Positions 17,088-25,291 of a DNA stretch of 64,000 nt are shown one piece after another. The stretch comes from an uncultured Phycicoccus sp. (lineage in GTDB: Bacteria > Actinomycetota > Actinomycetes > Actinomycetales > Dermatophilaceae). Numbering within the stretch: the stretch's first letter is position 1; each line of letters begins with the position of its first letter. Below the pieces are notes generated by a model. That model saw nothing but the letters and a program-made list of their open reading frames with translations. It was not told the origin of the DNA and made no database searches. The stretch covers positions 124,001 through 188,000 of the forward strand of contig NZ_CANLZR010000003.1 of assembly GCF_947495705.1 (NCBI RefSeq), in the 5' to 3' direction. A program made the position numbers and the translations under genes.

Positions 17088-18452
17088 ATGGACGACGTCG
17101 TCAAGGAGCTCGTGGACGCCCTGCCGCCCGGGGTGGTCGTCACCGAGGAGGCCGCCCTCGAGAAGTACCGGCACGACTGGACGCACGACGCCAGTGCCGG
17201 CACCCCCCGGGCGGCGGTCCGCGCCGAGACCGCCGCGCACGTCCAGGAGACCCTGCGCTGGGCCGGCCGGCACGGCGTCGGCGTCGTCCCCCGCGGGGCC
17301 GGGACGTCCCTGTCGGGCGGCTCGATGGCCGTCGACGGCTGCATCACGCTCAGCCTGGAGCGGATGACCGCGGTCGAGATCGACACCGCCGCCCGCGTCG
17401 CCGTCGTCGAGCCAGGTGCGCTCAACGTCGACGTCAAGCGGGCCGCGGCCGCCGAGAACCTCTGGTACCCGCCGGACCCCAGCTCGTTCGAGATCTGCTC
17501 CATCGGCGGCAACGTCGCGACCAACGCCGGCGGCCTGTGCTGCGTCAAGTACGGCGTGACGACCGACTACGTCCTCGGGATGGACGTCGTCCTCGCCGAC
17601 GGCACCCTCGTCACCCTGGGCGGCAAGCGGGTCAAGGACGTCGCGGGCCTGTCGCTGCTCAAGCTCTTCGTCGGGTCCGAGGGCTCGCTCGGCATCGTGA
17701 CCAAGGCGGTGCTGCGGCTCGTCCCGGCCCAGCAGCCGTCCTCGACGGTCGTCGCCACCTTCCCCACCGTGGCCGCCGCGGCCGCCGCGGTCGTGGAGCT
17801 CGGCCGCACCGTGCGCGCATCGATGGTCGAGCTCATGGACCACGCCTCCATCAACGTCGTCGAGGACTTCCGGCCGATGGGCCTCGACCGCGACGCCGGC
17901 GCGCTGCTGCTCGTCCAGTCCGACGCCCCCGGGGCCTCCCGCGCCGAGGAGGTCGCGGCCATCGTCGCGGCGTGCGAGCTGTCGGGCGCCAAGGACGTCA
18001 TCGACACCGACGACCCCGAGGACGGCGAGATGTTCGTCCAGGCGCGACGCGTGCACTTCACCGCGCTCGAGCCTCGTGGCGCCGTGCTCCCCGAGGACGT
18101 CGGCGTCCCGGTGCCGCAGCTGCCGGAGCTGCTGGCCGAGATCGCCGACATCGCCGAGCGTCACGGGGTCGAGATCCCGGTCGTCGCACACGCCGGTGAC
18201 GGCAACACGCACCCCGCGATCGTCTACGACGCCACCGACCCTGACTCCGAACGCCGGGCCCGGCTCGCGTTCGACGACGTCATGCACGCGGCGATCCGCC
18301 TGGGCGGGACGATCACCGGCGAGCACGGCGTCGGCCGGCTCAAGGCGGGGTGCCTGGAGGACCAGGTCGGCCCCGACGTTATGGACCTCAACCGGAAGGT
18401 GAAGGCGGCGCTGGACCCCCAGGGGATCCTCAACCCCGGCTCCTTCGTCTGA
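17088..18452 (+). CDS. FAD-linked oxidase of the glycolate oxidase GlcD / D-lactate dehydrogenase family
   Basis: 454-residue cytosolic flavoprotein. The N-terminal FAD-binding (PCMH-type) domain shows RGAGTSLSGGSMAV and GGNVATNAGGLCCVKYG, where FAD pyrophosphate binds. The C-terminal domain has HAGDGNTHPAI, the metal-coordinating and substrate-binding motif, then GEHGVGRLK and DPQGILNPG at the end. This is the pattern of 2-hydroxyacid dehydrogenases that oxidise glycolate or D-lactate. No partner subunits (GlcE, GlcF) are adjacent, so it probably acts alone. It starts 49 bases after the nitrilase stop. Confidence 0.85.
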   Translation: MDDVVKELVDALPPGVVVTEEAALEKYRHDWTHDASAGTPRAAVRAETAAHVQETLRWAGRHGVGVVPRGAGTSLSGGSMAVDGCITLSLERMTAVEIDTAARVAVVEPGALNVDVKRAAAAENLWYPPDPSSFEICSIGGNVATNAGGLCCVKYGVTTDYVLGMDVVLADGTLVTLGGKRVKDVAGLSLLKLFVGSEGSLGIVTKAVLRLVPAQQPSSTVVATFPTVAAAAAAVVELGRTVRASMVELMDHASINVVEDFRPMGLDRDAGALLLVQSDAPGASRAEEVAAIVAACELSGAKDVIDTDDPEDGEMFVQARRVHFTALEPRGAVLPEDVGVPVPQLPELLAEIADIAERHGVEIPVVAHAGDGNTHPAIVYDATDPDSERRARLAFDDVMHAAIRLGGTITGEHGVGRLKAGCLEDQVGPDVMDLNRKVKAALDPQGILNPGSFV

Positions 18453-18530
18453 TTCCTCGACAGCGCGGCCGGCACGGGCTGATACTGCGGGGAGTGGTCC
18501 CGTCGGGGGCTCGAGTGGAGGGACCAGGTC

Positions 18531-18653
18531 ATGGAGTTGCGTCTGCTCGTCATCGTCGCCGTCGTCGTCGGGGTGGCTGTCCTGGCGGTCCTCGTCGGAG
18601 TCGTTGTCCATGCCGCGAGCCGCTCGTCCTCCGGATCCGGCGACGGCCGGTAG
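18531..18653 (+). CDS. Predicted 40-residue single-pass membrane peptide
   Basis: A short open frame starts at ATG 18531 after GTGGAGGGACC, a good ribosome binding site. It encodes MELRLLVIVAVVVGVAVLAV and continues as a hydrophobic Val/Leu helix of about 25 residues, then a Ser/Gly-rich polar tail ending in DGR. The composition (hydrophobic start, Ser-rich tail) looks like a real bitopic peptide rather than chance, but its size gives little statistical weight and the function is unknown. It occupies most of the 304-base gap between the FAD oxidase gene and the next small membrane gene. Confidence 0.4.
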   Translation: MELRLLVIVAVVVGVAVLAVLVGVVVHAASRSSSGSGDGR

Positions 18654-18756
18654 CCCTGCGGCACAGCCGGAGACCCGTGTGCACCAACGGGCGTCGACCG
18701 GTGTTTCCGCAGGTAGAGTCGGCGCGCCCGCCACTCCCACTGCCAGAGGAGACCGC

Positions 18757-19005
18757 ATGTACATCGGACTCGGCATCTTCCTGCTCGTCATCGGCGCGAT
18801 CGTGTTCGCCGTCGACGTCAACATCCCGTTCATCAGCGACGACGTGCTCGGCATCATCCTGATCGCTGCCGGCCTGCTCGCCATCGTGCTGTCCTTCGCG
18901 ATGCGTGGCCGCGCCGGCCGCGGCTACACCGCCACCCGGCAGTCCACCGTGGACCCCGCCACCGGCACCCGCGTCGAGCGCACCGACGTCGACCCCGGCG
19001 TCTGA
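18757..19005 (+). CDS. Small two-TM membrane protein (DUF6458-like)
   Basis: 82 residues. Two hydrophobic segments, IGLGIFLLVIGAIVFAVDV and LGIILIAAGLLAIVLSFAM, are joined by NIPFISDD, followed by a basic hinge and the tail TATRQSTVDPATGTRVER. This is the layout of the small actinobacterial DUF6458 proteins; function unknown. ATG 18757 has AGAGGA upstream at good spacing. A strong hairpin just downstream ends the transcript. Confidence 0.72.
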   Translation: MYIGLGIFLLVIGAIVFAVDVNIPFISDDVLGIILIAAGLLAIVLSFAMRGRAGRGYTATRQSTVDPATGTRVERTDVDPGV

Positions 19006-19020
19006 CAGCACCCCCGCGCA

Positions 19021-19057
19021 CCGACGGCCCGCCCCTCGCGAAGGGGCGGGCCGTCGG
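19021..19057. terminator. Strong bidirectional hairpin terminator
   Basis: A perfect 15-base-pair stem beginning CCGACGGCCCGCCCC with a 7-base loop TCGCGAA lies between the convergent DUF6458-like gene and fadE5. No U-tract on either side, as is common in actinobacteria. Confidence 0.8.
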
Positions 19058-19124
19058 CAATGTGGGGCCGGGTCGGGAACACGCTGCTCGCGGCGCTCCC
19101 GACCCGGGGTTCGGTGGGGTGGTG

Positions 19125-20996
19125 TCAGAACGCCGACTCGGGGACGTCCATGAGGCTGGTGTCGGTGGCTTCGGCGATGGCCCGCTCGGCGGCCAGGCGC
19201 GGCAGCACCTGCCGTGCGTAGAACTGGGCCGCGGCGACCTTGCCGTCGTAGAAGTCCTTGTCCTTGCCCTCGGCCCCGGCGGCGAGCGCGTCGAGGGCGA
19301 CCGCGGCCTGGCGCAGCAGCAGCCACCCGACGACGAGGTCGCCGGCGGCGAGCAGCAGGCGGGAGGTGTTCTGCCCGACCGTGTAGAGGTTCGTGACGTC
19401 GCCCCCCATCCGCGGGTCGGACTTGGTCAGCTCGCCGACCATGGCGCCGAGGATGCCCTGGACGTCCTCGAGGCCCTTGCCGAGCAGCTCGCGCTCGCGG
19501 TCGATGCGGCCCTCGTGCTGGCCGAGGTCCTTGGCGAACTCCTGGATCTGGCTCGCGAGGTAGGTGAGCGCCTGGCCCTTGTCGCGGACGATCTTGCGGA
19601 AGAAGAAGTCCATCCCCTGGATGGCGGTCGTGCCCTCGTACAGGGTGTCGATCTTGGCGTCACGGACGTACTGCTCGATGGGGTAGTCCTGGAGGAACCC
19701 GGAGCCGCCGATCGTCTGGAGCGACTCGGTGCCGAGCAGCACCCAGGCGCGCTCGGACCCCAGGCCCTTGACGATCGGCAGGAGGAGGTCGTTGACCCGG
19801 TTCGCGATGTCCGCGGCGGAGCCCTCCTCGAAGGACTGCTGGCCGGTCGTGAGCACGTGCTGGTCGACGACGTCCTGCTGGGTGGCGGTGTACAGGACGA
19901 GCGCGCGCAGCCCCTCGGCGTAGGACTTCTGCATCATGAGCGACCGGCGCACGTCGGGGTGGTTGATGATCGTGACGCGCGGCGCGGTCTTGTCGGTCAT
20001 CTGGGTGAGGTCGGCGCCCTGGACGCGCTCCTTGGCGTACTCGAGGGCGTTGAGGTAGCCGGTCGACAGCGTCGCGATGGCCTTGGTGCCCACCATCATC
20101 CGCGCGTTCTCGATGACGTGGAACATCTGCGCGATGCCGTCGTGGCGGTCGCCCAGCAGGGTGCCGGTGGCGGGGACGTCGCCGCCGAAGGTCAGCTCGC
20201 AGGTGGGGGAGACCTTGAGCCCCATCTTCTTCTCGACGTTCGTCACGTAGACGCCGTTGCGCTCGCCGAGCTCGCCGGTCTCGAGGTCGACCTGGAACTT
20301 CGGGAGGATGAAGAGCGAGAGGCCCTTGGTGCCCGGGCCGGCCCCCTCGGGGCGGGCGAGGACGAAGTGGACGACGTTGTCGACCATGTCGGACTCGGCG
20401 CTCGTGATGAACCGCTTGACCCCGGTGAGGGTCCAGGTGCCGTCGTCGTTCTGCACTGCCTTGGTGCGGCCGGCCCCGACGTCGGAGCCGGCGTCGGGCT
20501 CGGTGAGCACCATGGTGCAGTGCCAGCCCTTCTCGACGATCCACCGGGCGAGCTGCTGCTGCTCGGGCGTGCCGAGCTCGTGGAGCAGCTTCGCGAAGCC
20601 GTACGACGCCGCGAACATCGACAGCGCCGGGTTCGCGCCGAGGAACATCTCGTTGACCGCCCAGCGCAGGCTCGGCGGGGCGACGGTGCCGTCGAGCTCG
20701 GCGGGCAGGTCGATGGCCCAGAAGCCGCTCTCGCGGTAGGCGTCGAAGGACTTCGCGAACGACTCCGGCATCGTCACGGCCTGGGTCTTCGGGTCGTACA
20801 CCGGCGGGTTGCGGTCGGAGTCGACGAAGGAGTCGGCGATCTCGTTCTCGGCGAGCCGGGCGACCTCCTTGAGCATCTCGCGCGCGGTGTCGGTGTCGAG
20901 GTCCGCGTACGGGCCCGCGCCGAGCACGTCGCCGCGGCCGAGGACCTCGAAGAGGGTGAACTCGATGTCCCGCAGGTTGCTCTTGTAGTGACCCAT
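19125..20996 (-). CDS. fadE5: Long-chain-type acyl-CoA dehydrogenase, FadE5-like
   Basis: 623 residues, the long form of acyl-CoA dehydrogenase with an extra C-terminal domain. The start [20 protein letters not shown] closely resembles the N-terminus of mycobacterial FadE5, a broad-specificity fatty acyl-CoA dehydrogenase of beta-oxidation. The flavin-contact segment [14 protein letters not shown] and the catalytic-base region [14 protein letters not shown] are intact. Cytosolic, no signal peptide. GGAAGGGA precedes the ATG. A TetR-type palindrome 25 bases upstream is nearly identical to one in front of the Fe-S oxidoreductase gene at 36.0 kb, so both are probably in one fatty-acid-responsive regulon. 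Confidence 0.88.
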   Translation of the reverse strand: MGHYKSNLRDIEFTLFEVLGRGDVLGAGPYADLDTDTAREMLKEVARLAENEIADSFVDSDRNPPVYDPKTQAVTMPESFAKSFDAYRESGFWAIDLPAELDGTVAPPSLRWAVNEMFLGANPALSMFAASYGFAKLLHELGTPEQQQLARWIVEKGWHCTMVLTEPDAGSDVGAGRTKAVQNDDGTWTLTGVKRFITSAESDMVDNVVHFVLARPEGAGPGTKGLSLFILPKFQVDLETGELGERNGVYVTNVEKKMGLKVSPTCELTFGGDVPATGTLLGDRHDGIAQMFHVIENARMMVGTKAIATLSTGYLNALEYAKERVQGADLTQMTDKTAPRVTIINHPDVRRSLMMQKSYAEGLRALVLYTATQQDVVDQHVLTTGQQSFEEGSAADIANRVNDLLLPIVKGLGSERAWVLLGTESLQTIGGSGFLQDYPIEQYVRDAKIDTLYEGTTAIQGMDFFFRKIVRDKGQALTYLASQIQEFAKDLGQHEGRIDRERELLGKGLEDVQGILGAMVGELTKSDPRMGGDVTNLYTVGQNTSRLLLAAGDLVVGWLLLRQAAVALDALAAGAEGKDKDFYDGKVAAAQFYARQVLPRLAAERAIAEATDTSLMDVPESAF

Positions 20997-21020
20997 GGCG
21001 GTCCCTTCCGGTGGTGGCGA

Positions 21021-21036
21021 GTGAGCGCTTGCTTAC
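21021..21036 (-). promoter_or_regulatory. Putative TetR-type operator of fadE5
   Basis: The 16-base site reads GTAAGCAAGCGCTCAC on the minus strand, with hexamer arms GTRAGC/GCTYAC. It lies between the gene start and a TTGTTA element further upstream. It differs by one base from the site at 36022-36037. Length and symmetry fit TetR-family fatty-acid repressors. Confidence 0.55.
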
Positions 21037-21146
21037 CAGTGTGCTACCAGCGGGTAACAAACGCAAGCGTTCCGGTTGGGCGACACCGCCGGCACTGTGC
21101 CCCGGATGGCGAGCCGTGGCGTCCCGGGCGCGGCATACTCGGTGTC

Positions 21147-21206
21147 GTGAGCGTGATCCCCGTTCGGCAGCGTCGGCCGGTCCGCCCCAGGGTGGCCCCG
21201 GGATGA
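21147..21206 (+). CDS. Possible 19-codon leaderless leader peptide
   Basis: GTG 21147 lies 7 bases after CATACT, the leaderless pattern used by many genes here. The frame encodes a basic peptide (VSVIPVRQRRPVRPRVAPG) and its TGA overlaps the ATG of the next gene as ATGA. It may exist only to couple translation of the downstream gene. Evidence is positional; no conservation could be checked. Confidence 0.3.
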   Translation: MSVIPVRQRRPVRPRVAPG

Positions 21207-21745
21207 CGCGGTCGTCGTCAGAGGTCGTCGCCGAGGCCCGCAGCCTCCTCGACGCGGGGCGGGCGTGGCAGGCGCGCGACATCCTGGCCGACCACATCGA
21301 GCAGGAGCGGGACCCCGACGCGCTGCTGCTACTCGGGCACGTCTACCACGGGATGGGGGACCTGCCCCGCGCCGGTGCCGCCTGGTTCGCGGTCGGGAGT
21401 CGTGGCCCGGAGGCCGACGAGGCGGTCGCGGCCTGGCGCCAGCAGGCACACGACGACTTCGCCGTCATGTGGCGCTCGTTGCCGCGCTCGTTCCGCACCG
21501 AGCCGTGGCCACCGCGGATCGAGGCGCTGCGCGAGCGCGCCCTCGCGAGCGACCCGGACCTCGACACCCCCCGGTCCCCGCTGGTGCCCGACACCGTGTC
21601 GGCCGACGAGCCGCTGGCGGAGCCGGTGTCCGGCAGGGGCCTCGACGGGGCTCAGGTCATCGGGTGGATCCTCGGCGCCCTGTTCGTCGTGTGCGCCGTC
21701 ATCGGGTTCGTCACGGTGCTCGGCTGGGTGGTCCCCGGCGAGTGA
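21203..21745 (+). CDS. TPR-like protein with C-terminal membrane anchor (DUF6584-like)
   Basis: 180 residues. The N-terminal half forms two or three helical hairpins of TPR character (LLDAGRAWQARDILADHI, ALLLLGHVYHGMGDLPRAGA), followed by a helical region rich in Arg and Trp (FRTEPWPPRIEALRERAL), a Pro/Ser linker, and a final hydrophobic helix (VIGWILGALFVVCAVIGFV) that should anchor it in the membrane. It resembles the actinobacterial DUF6584 family; no function known. The ATG at 21203 overlaps the end of a possible short leader frame. It converges on the dacB-like gene with 22 bases between. Confidence 0.6.
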   Translation: MTRSSSEVVAEARSLLDAGRAWQARDILADHIEQERDPDALLLLGHVYHGMGDLPRAGAAWFAVGSRGPEADEAVAAWRQQAHDDFAVMWRSLPRSFRTEPWPPRIEALRERALASDPDLDTPRSPLVPDTVSADEPLAEPVSGRGLDGAQVIGWILGALFVVCAVIGFVTVLGWVVPGE

Positions 21746-21767
21746 TCCTCTGCCGACGGCGCGGGGG

Positions 21768-23078
21768 TCAGTAGCAGCCGTTGACGGTCGCGGCGAGCAT
21801 GTCGACGCTCTGCTTGAGCGAGAGCGTGGAGGACTTGCCGTTGACGACGAACGCGAAGACCTTGAGCCTGCCGTCCGTGCCGTAGGTGTAGCCGGCGAGG
21901 GACACGACGTCGTTGAGGGTGCCGGTCTTCGCCCACACCTTCCCGACGGCACAGCGGGACTGGGACGTGGCGAAGCGGCTGTACTTGGCCGCCAAAGAAC
22001 CGGTGCGCCCGGCTGTCGGCATGGCTTGCGAGCTGCGCAGCGGCCACAGCGCCGAGGCGTCGGAGTCCTGACCGCGGTCGACGAGCGACGCGAGCTGGAG
22101 TGAGCTGAGGCGGTTGGCGCGCGAGAGGCCCGACCCGTCGTACAGCGCGGTCATCGCGAGATCCTCCTGCGCCATGACACCGGCCTGCGCCGTCTTCGCG
22201 TTGCTCCAGGTCGCCGACCTCCCGGTGGCGCGGGCGACCATCTTGTGCAGGGACTCGGCGACCTCGTTGTCGCTCCTGAGCAGCATCCGGCTCACGATCG
22301 ACGAGACGTACCACCCCTGGCTCGACGCGAGGGTGGAGGCCCCGGACCGGACGTTGTCGCGGCCCCAGTACCGGACGCTGCTGATCCCGTGCGCCTTGAG
22401 CCGGCTCGCGAAGTACGTCCCGACATCTGCACTCGTGTCCGGGACGTCGCGCTGGTCACGGACCAGGGCCCGGACCGGGTTGACCGCCTTCGGGACGTAG
22501 CTCGACTTCCAGCCGTAGGCGAGGCTGGGCTTGGGGAAGGCGTCGTCGTCGACGTACACGCGCACGCTCGTGAGTCCTCGCGACTTGAGTTTGGCGGCGG
22601 TCGTCGCGGCCATCCGGTCGAGATGGCTGCTCGAGAGCGACGGGTCGCCGAAGCCTTGGACGATGACCCGGTTCGAGCTCGGGCCCTGCTTGACGCTCGT
22701 GCTGAAGCGGTGCTTCGGCCCGAAGACCGTCAGGGCGTTGTGCGCGGTGACCAGCTTGGTCGTCGAGGCGGAGATGAGCGACGACGTTGCGCCCTTGGAC
22801 CAGATGCGCCGGTCCGATGCGGCGTCCAGGACGGTTCCCGAGAAGGAGGTGCCGAACCGCGAGGTGGTGACCCGGTTCTTCAGTGCCCGCTGGATGCGCA
22901 GGTCCGCGGCGGTGTACTCGTAGTCCGTGCTGGCCAGGCTCTGCGTGGCCGGGGCCGGCGCCGCGAGCGGTCTCGACGGGGTCGCGGCCGCGGCTCCGCT
23001 GAGCGTGCCGAGGGCGGTCAGGGCGGACGCCAGAGTGGCGGCGGCGAGTCGGCTGGTGCGGCGAGCGGTCGTGCGCAT
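21768..23078 (-). CDS. dacB: D-alanyl-D-alanine carboxypeptidase/endopeptidase, PBP4 (DacB) type
   Basis: 436 residues with a Tat-like or Sec signal peptide (MRTTARRTSRLAAATLASAL). The penicillin-binding catalytic motifs are all present: STTK (nucleophile Ser, general base Lys), SDN in LLRSDNEVAES, and KTG in WAKTGTLNDV. The large insertion between motifs 1 and 2 is the mark of class C PBP4 enzymes, which trim peptide cross-links in peptidoglycan outside the cell. Start ATG 23078 chosen at the signal peptide; the frame stays open another 62 codons upstream into the repeat cluster but that extension looks non-coding. A 5' region loaded with repeats separates it from tRNA-Gly. Confidence 0.88.
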   Translation of the reverse strand: MRTTARRTSRLAAATLASALTALGTLSGAAAATPSRPLAAPAPATQSLASTDYEYTAADLRIQRALKNRVTTSRFGTSFSGTVLDAASDRRIWSKGATSSLISASTTKLVTAHNALTVFGPKHRFSTSVKQGPSSNRVIVQGFGDPSLSSSHLDRMAATTAAKLKSRGLTSVRVYVDDDAFPKPSLAYGWKSSYVPKAVNPVRALVRDQRDVPDTSADVGTYFASRLKAHGISSVRYWGRDNVRSGASTLASSQGWYVSSIVSRMLLRSDNEVAESLHKMVARATGRSATWSNAKTAQAGVMAQEDLAMTALYDGSGLSRANRLSSLQLASLVDRGQDSDASALWPLRSSQAMPTAGRTGSLAAKYSRFATSQSRCAVGKVWAKTGTLNDVVSLAGYTYGTDGRLKVFAFVVNGKSSTLSLKQSVDMLAATVNGCY

Positions 23079-23212
23079 GGGGGTCCCTCGGGCCGGAGTC
23101 GTTGCGTGCCGCACCCCTGCGCCGCAGCGATTGGAGGCTAACCCGTGGGTCCCCGCCCTGTCCTCGAGACGCGCGAATGCGCACCGAACGGATGCGCCCG
23201 CCGGCGTCCCGA

Positions 23213-23410
23213 CATCGACCAATAGGGCACACGGGGTACGGCGCGCTGTCCCCACATCGACCAATAGGTCACCCGGGGTACGGGTTGGGTGTACCTACCG
23301 TGACCTATCGGTCGTTCGGGGTACGCCTGGGTGTACCTGCCTTGACCTATTGGTCGTTCGGGGTACCGGTGGGGGTGGGGGTGTACCTGCCGTGACCTAT
23401 TGGTCGGTCG
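23213..23410. repeat. Five-copy repeat cluster, two forward then three inverted
   Basis: Plus-orientation copies at 23213-23241 and 23255-23284, minus-orientation copies at 23291-23320, 23333-23360 and 23383-23410. Core GACCWATWGGTC; one copy has GGGCAC for GGTCAC and another has TATCGG for TATTGG. The opposed arrangement could fold into one long imperfect hairpin. It lies upstream of dacB and 20 bases beyond the 3' end of tRNA-Gly. Confidence 0.9.
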
Positions 23411-23430
23411 GGGTACGGGCCAGGCAGTGG

Positions 23431-23501
23431 AGCCGGTGACGAGAATCGAACTCGCGTGTCCAGCTTGGGAAGCTGGCGCTCTACCATTGAGCTACACCGG
23501 C
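23431..23501 (-). tRNA. glyT: tRNA-Gly (anticodon CCC)
   Basis: A 71-base cloverleaf on the minus strand. Acceptor arms GCCGGTG and CACCGGC pair fully; the D arm contains TAGCTCAATGGTAGAGC; the anticodon arm is CCAGC-TTCCCAA-GCTGG, giving anticodon CCC; the T arm holds GTTCGATTC. CCA is not encoded. The repeat cluster starts shortly after its 3' end. Confidence 0.93.
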
Positions 23502-23605
23502 GAGCCGGGTCGAGGACCACTGAAGATCCTCCCCGGCGCCCGGAAGTCTAGCCCACACCTCGGGGTCGTCCGCACCCGCATCCCGCGCTCGGCGACCCGC
23601 CCCGG

Positions 23606-23611
23606 TAGCCT
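23606..23611 (+). promoter_or_regulatory. Leaderless -10 box of dcd
   Basis: TAGCCT lies 6 bases before the GTG start of dcd, leaving no space for a ribosome binding site, so the transcript should begin at the start codon. Confidence 0.5.
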
Positions 23612-23617
23612 GACGCC

Positions 23618-24193
23618 GTGCTCCTCTCCGACCGCGACATCCGCGCCGAGGTCGAGTCCGGACGGGTCAGCCTCGACCCGTGGGACCCCGACATGATCCA
23701 GCCGAGCAGCGTCGACGTCCGGCTCGACAAGTTCTTCCGGCTGTTCGACAACCACAAGTACCAGGTGATCGACCCGGCCCTGGACCAGGCCGACCTCACC
23801 CGGCTCCTCGAGGTCGACCCGCAGGAGGGCTTCGTCCTCCACCCGGGCGAGTTCGTCCTCGGCTCGACCCTCGAGACCGTCTCGCTGCCCGACGACCTTG
23901 CCGCCCGCGTCGAGGGCAAGTCCAGCCTCGGCCGGCTCGGGCTCCTGACCCACGCAACCGCCGGGTTCGTCGACCCCGGCTTCACCGGCCACGTCACCCT
24001 CGAGCTCTCGAACGTCGCGACCCTGCCGATCATGCTGTGGCCGGGGATGAAGATCGGCCAGCTGGCCTTCTTCAAGCTGTCCTCGCCCGCCGAGAGCCCG
24101 TACGGCTCCCAGGGCTACGGCTCGCACTACCAGGGGCAGCGCGGGCCCACCGCCAGCCGCAGCTTCCAGAACTTCCACCGCGCCGACGTCTGA
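23618..24193 (+). CDS. dcd: dCTP deaminase (dUMP-forming type)
   Basis: 191 residues beginning [15 protein letters not shown] and containing [13 protein letters not shown], the catalytic region [20 protein letters not shown], and the C-terminal [12 protein letters not shown] that closes over the nucleotide. The whole protein closely follows the mycobacterial enzyme, which both deaminates dCTP and hydrolyses dUTP to give dUMP for dTTP synthesis; the bifunctional reading is from that family. GTG start with a leaderless -10 box. Trimeric trimmer of dUTP pools, cytosolic. cutA follows 4 bases after the stop. Confidence 0.94.
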   Translation: MLLSDRDIRAEVESGRVSLDPWDPDMIQPSSVDVRLDKFFRLFDNHKYQVIDPALDQADLTRLLEVDPQEGFVLHPGEFVLGSTLETVSLPDDLAARVEGKSSLGRLGLLTHATAGFVDPGFTGHVTLELSNVATLPIMLWPGMKIGQLAFFKLSSPAESPYGSQGYGSHYQGQRGPTASRSFQNFHRADV

Positions 24194-24197
24194 GCCG

Positions 24198-24572
24198 ATG
24201 GCCGGGACCGCGGACGACCTCGTCGAGATCCGCGTCGCGACGCCCGACCGCGCCACCGCGCTCCGGCTCGCCCATCTGCTCGTCGACGAAGGGCTCGCGG
24301 CCTGTGTGCAGGTCATCCCGGGGGTGACGTCGGTCTACCGGTGGGACGGCGTCGTGCACGAGGACGCGGAGCATCTGCTGCTCGCGAAGTCGACGGCGGG
24401 CCGGTTCGCACCCATCCGTGAGCGGGTCGGCGCCGAACACCCCTACGACACGCCGGAGGTGATCGCCGTCCCCGTGTCGGACGCTGAAAGCCGGTACGCA
24501 TCGTGGGTGCGGGAGGCAGTCCGACAGGGCGGACCGGCCGGACCCGCCACGACTGACGAGGACGCCCGATGA
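24198..24572 (+). CDS. cutA: CutA1 divalent-ion tolerance family protein
   Basis: 124 residues with the CutA ferredoxin-like core: VEIRVATPDRATALRLAHLL, LAACVQVIPGVTSVYRWDG, EHLLLAKSTAGRF, and HPYDTPEVIAVPV. These small trimeric proteins were linked to copper tolerance in enteric bacteria but their biochemical role is still unclear. Begins 4 bases after dcd and overlaps the following hydrolase gene by 4 bases, so the three genes form one transcription unit. Confidence 0.9.
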   Translation: MAGTADDLVEIRVATPDRATALRLAHLLVDEGLAACVQVIPGVTSVYRWDGVVHEDAEHLLLAKSTAGRFAPIRERVGAEHPYDTPEVIAVPVSDAESRYASWVREAVRQGGPAGPATTDEDAR

Positions 24573-25291
24573 ACCGTCGACAGGTGCAGGTGCAGCACGC
24601 TCGGGCCGCGAGCCCGAACGCGGACCCCAAGGATGTGCGGGCCGCACTCCTCTCGACGGCCGGCGGCGGTGGAGCGCAGCTGCGCGGCCACGTGCCGGAC
24701 CGGCCCGAGGGCGTCGTGCTCGTCCTGCACGGCGGGGCCGAGCGCGGCAGCAACCCGGTGACGTGGCTGCGGCTCGCGGTGCTGCGCATGCTCCCCTTCG
24801 CGACCGCCCTGCGCGAGCGGGGCGGCGACCGGCTGGTCGTGCTCCGGCTCAAGAACCGGGTCCGCGGCTGGAACGGCACCCGCCAGGACCCGGTGCAGGA
24901 CGCCCGCTGGGCCCTCGAACGGATCCGCCGGGTCCTCCCCGGGGTGCCCATCGCCCTCGTCGGCCACTCGATGGGCGGACGCGTGGCGCTCCTGCTCGCG
25001 TCCGACGCCGGGGTGGCGGCCGTGGCGGCGCTCGCCCCGTGGATCGAGGGCGACACCCGCCAGCCCCGTCCGGGGACCGCCGTGCTGCTCATGCACGGCA
25101 CCCGCGACCGGATGACCGACCCTCGACGCACCGCCATCGTCGCGAGGCGCTGGGACGAGTCGGGTGCCGACGTCCGGCACCTCGAGGTCCCGGACGCGGC
25201 CCACGCGATGCTGCGCCGGGCGTCCTACTGGCACCGGACCGTCGCGGACTTCGTCAGCGCCGAGCTCCTCGGCCGAGCCCGACCCAGCTGA
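24569..25291 (+). CDS. Alpha/beta hydrolase
   Basis: 240 residues. The oxyanion strand VVLVLHGGAERG, nucleophile elbow GHSMGG (Ser), the acid in LLMHGTRDRMTD (Asp) and the C-terminal His in DAAHAMLRRA give a complete catalytic triad. No signal peptide, so probably cytosolic esterase or dienelactone-hydrolase-like; substrate unknown. It is translationally coupled to cutA (ATGA). Its 3' end overlaps by 38 bases the 3' end of the convergent MFS gene. Confidence 0.8.
   Translation: MNRRQVQVQHARAASPNADPKDVRAALLSTAGGGGAQLRGHVPDRPEGVVLVLHGGAERGSNPVTWLRLAVLRMLPFATALRERGGDRLVVLRLKNRVRGWNGTRQDPVQDARWALERIRRVLPGVPIALVGHSMGGRVALLLASDAGVAAVAALAPWIEGDTRQPRPGTAVLLMHGTRDRMTDPRRTAIVARRWDESGADVRHLEVPDAAHAMLRRASYWHRTVADFVSAELLGRARPS

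Noticed and set aside
23079-23264. 62-residue extension of the PBP4-type protein
   Set aside because: Encoded partly by the repeat cluster and placed before a normal signal peptide.
23213-23410. Array considered as CRISPR
   Set aside because: Repeats are in both orientations, diverge from one another, have irregular short spacing and no cas genes are near.
23400-23696. Plus-strand frame with RIELACPAWEAGALPLSYTG
   Set aside because: Antisense of tRNA-Gly, again a known artefact, and it overlaps dcd out of frame.
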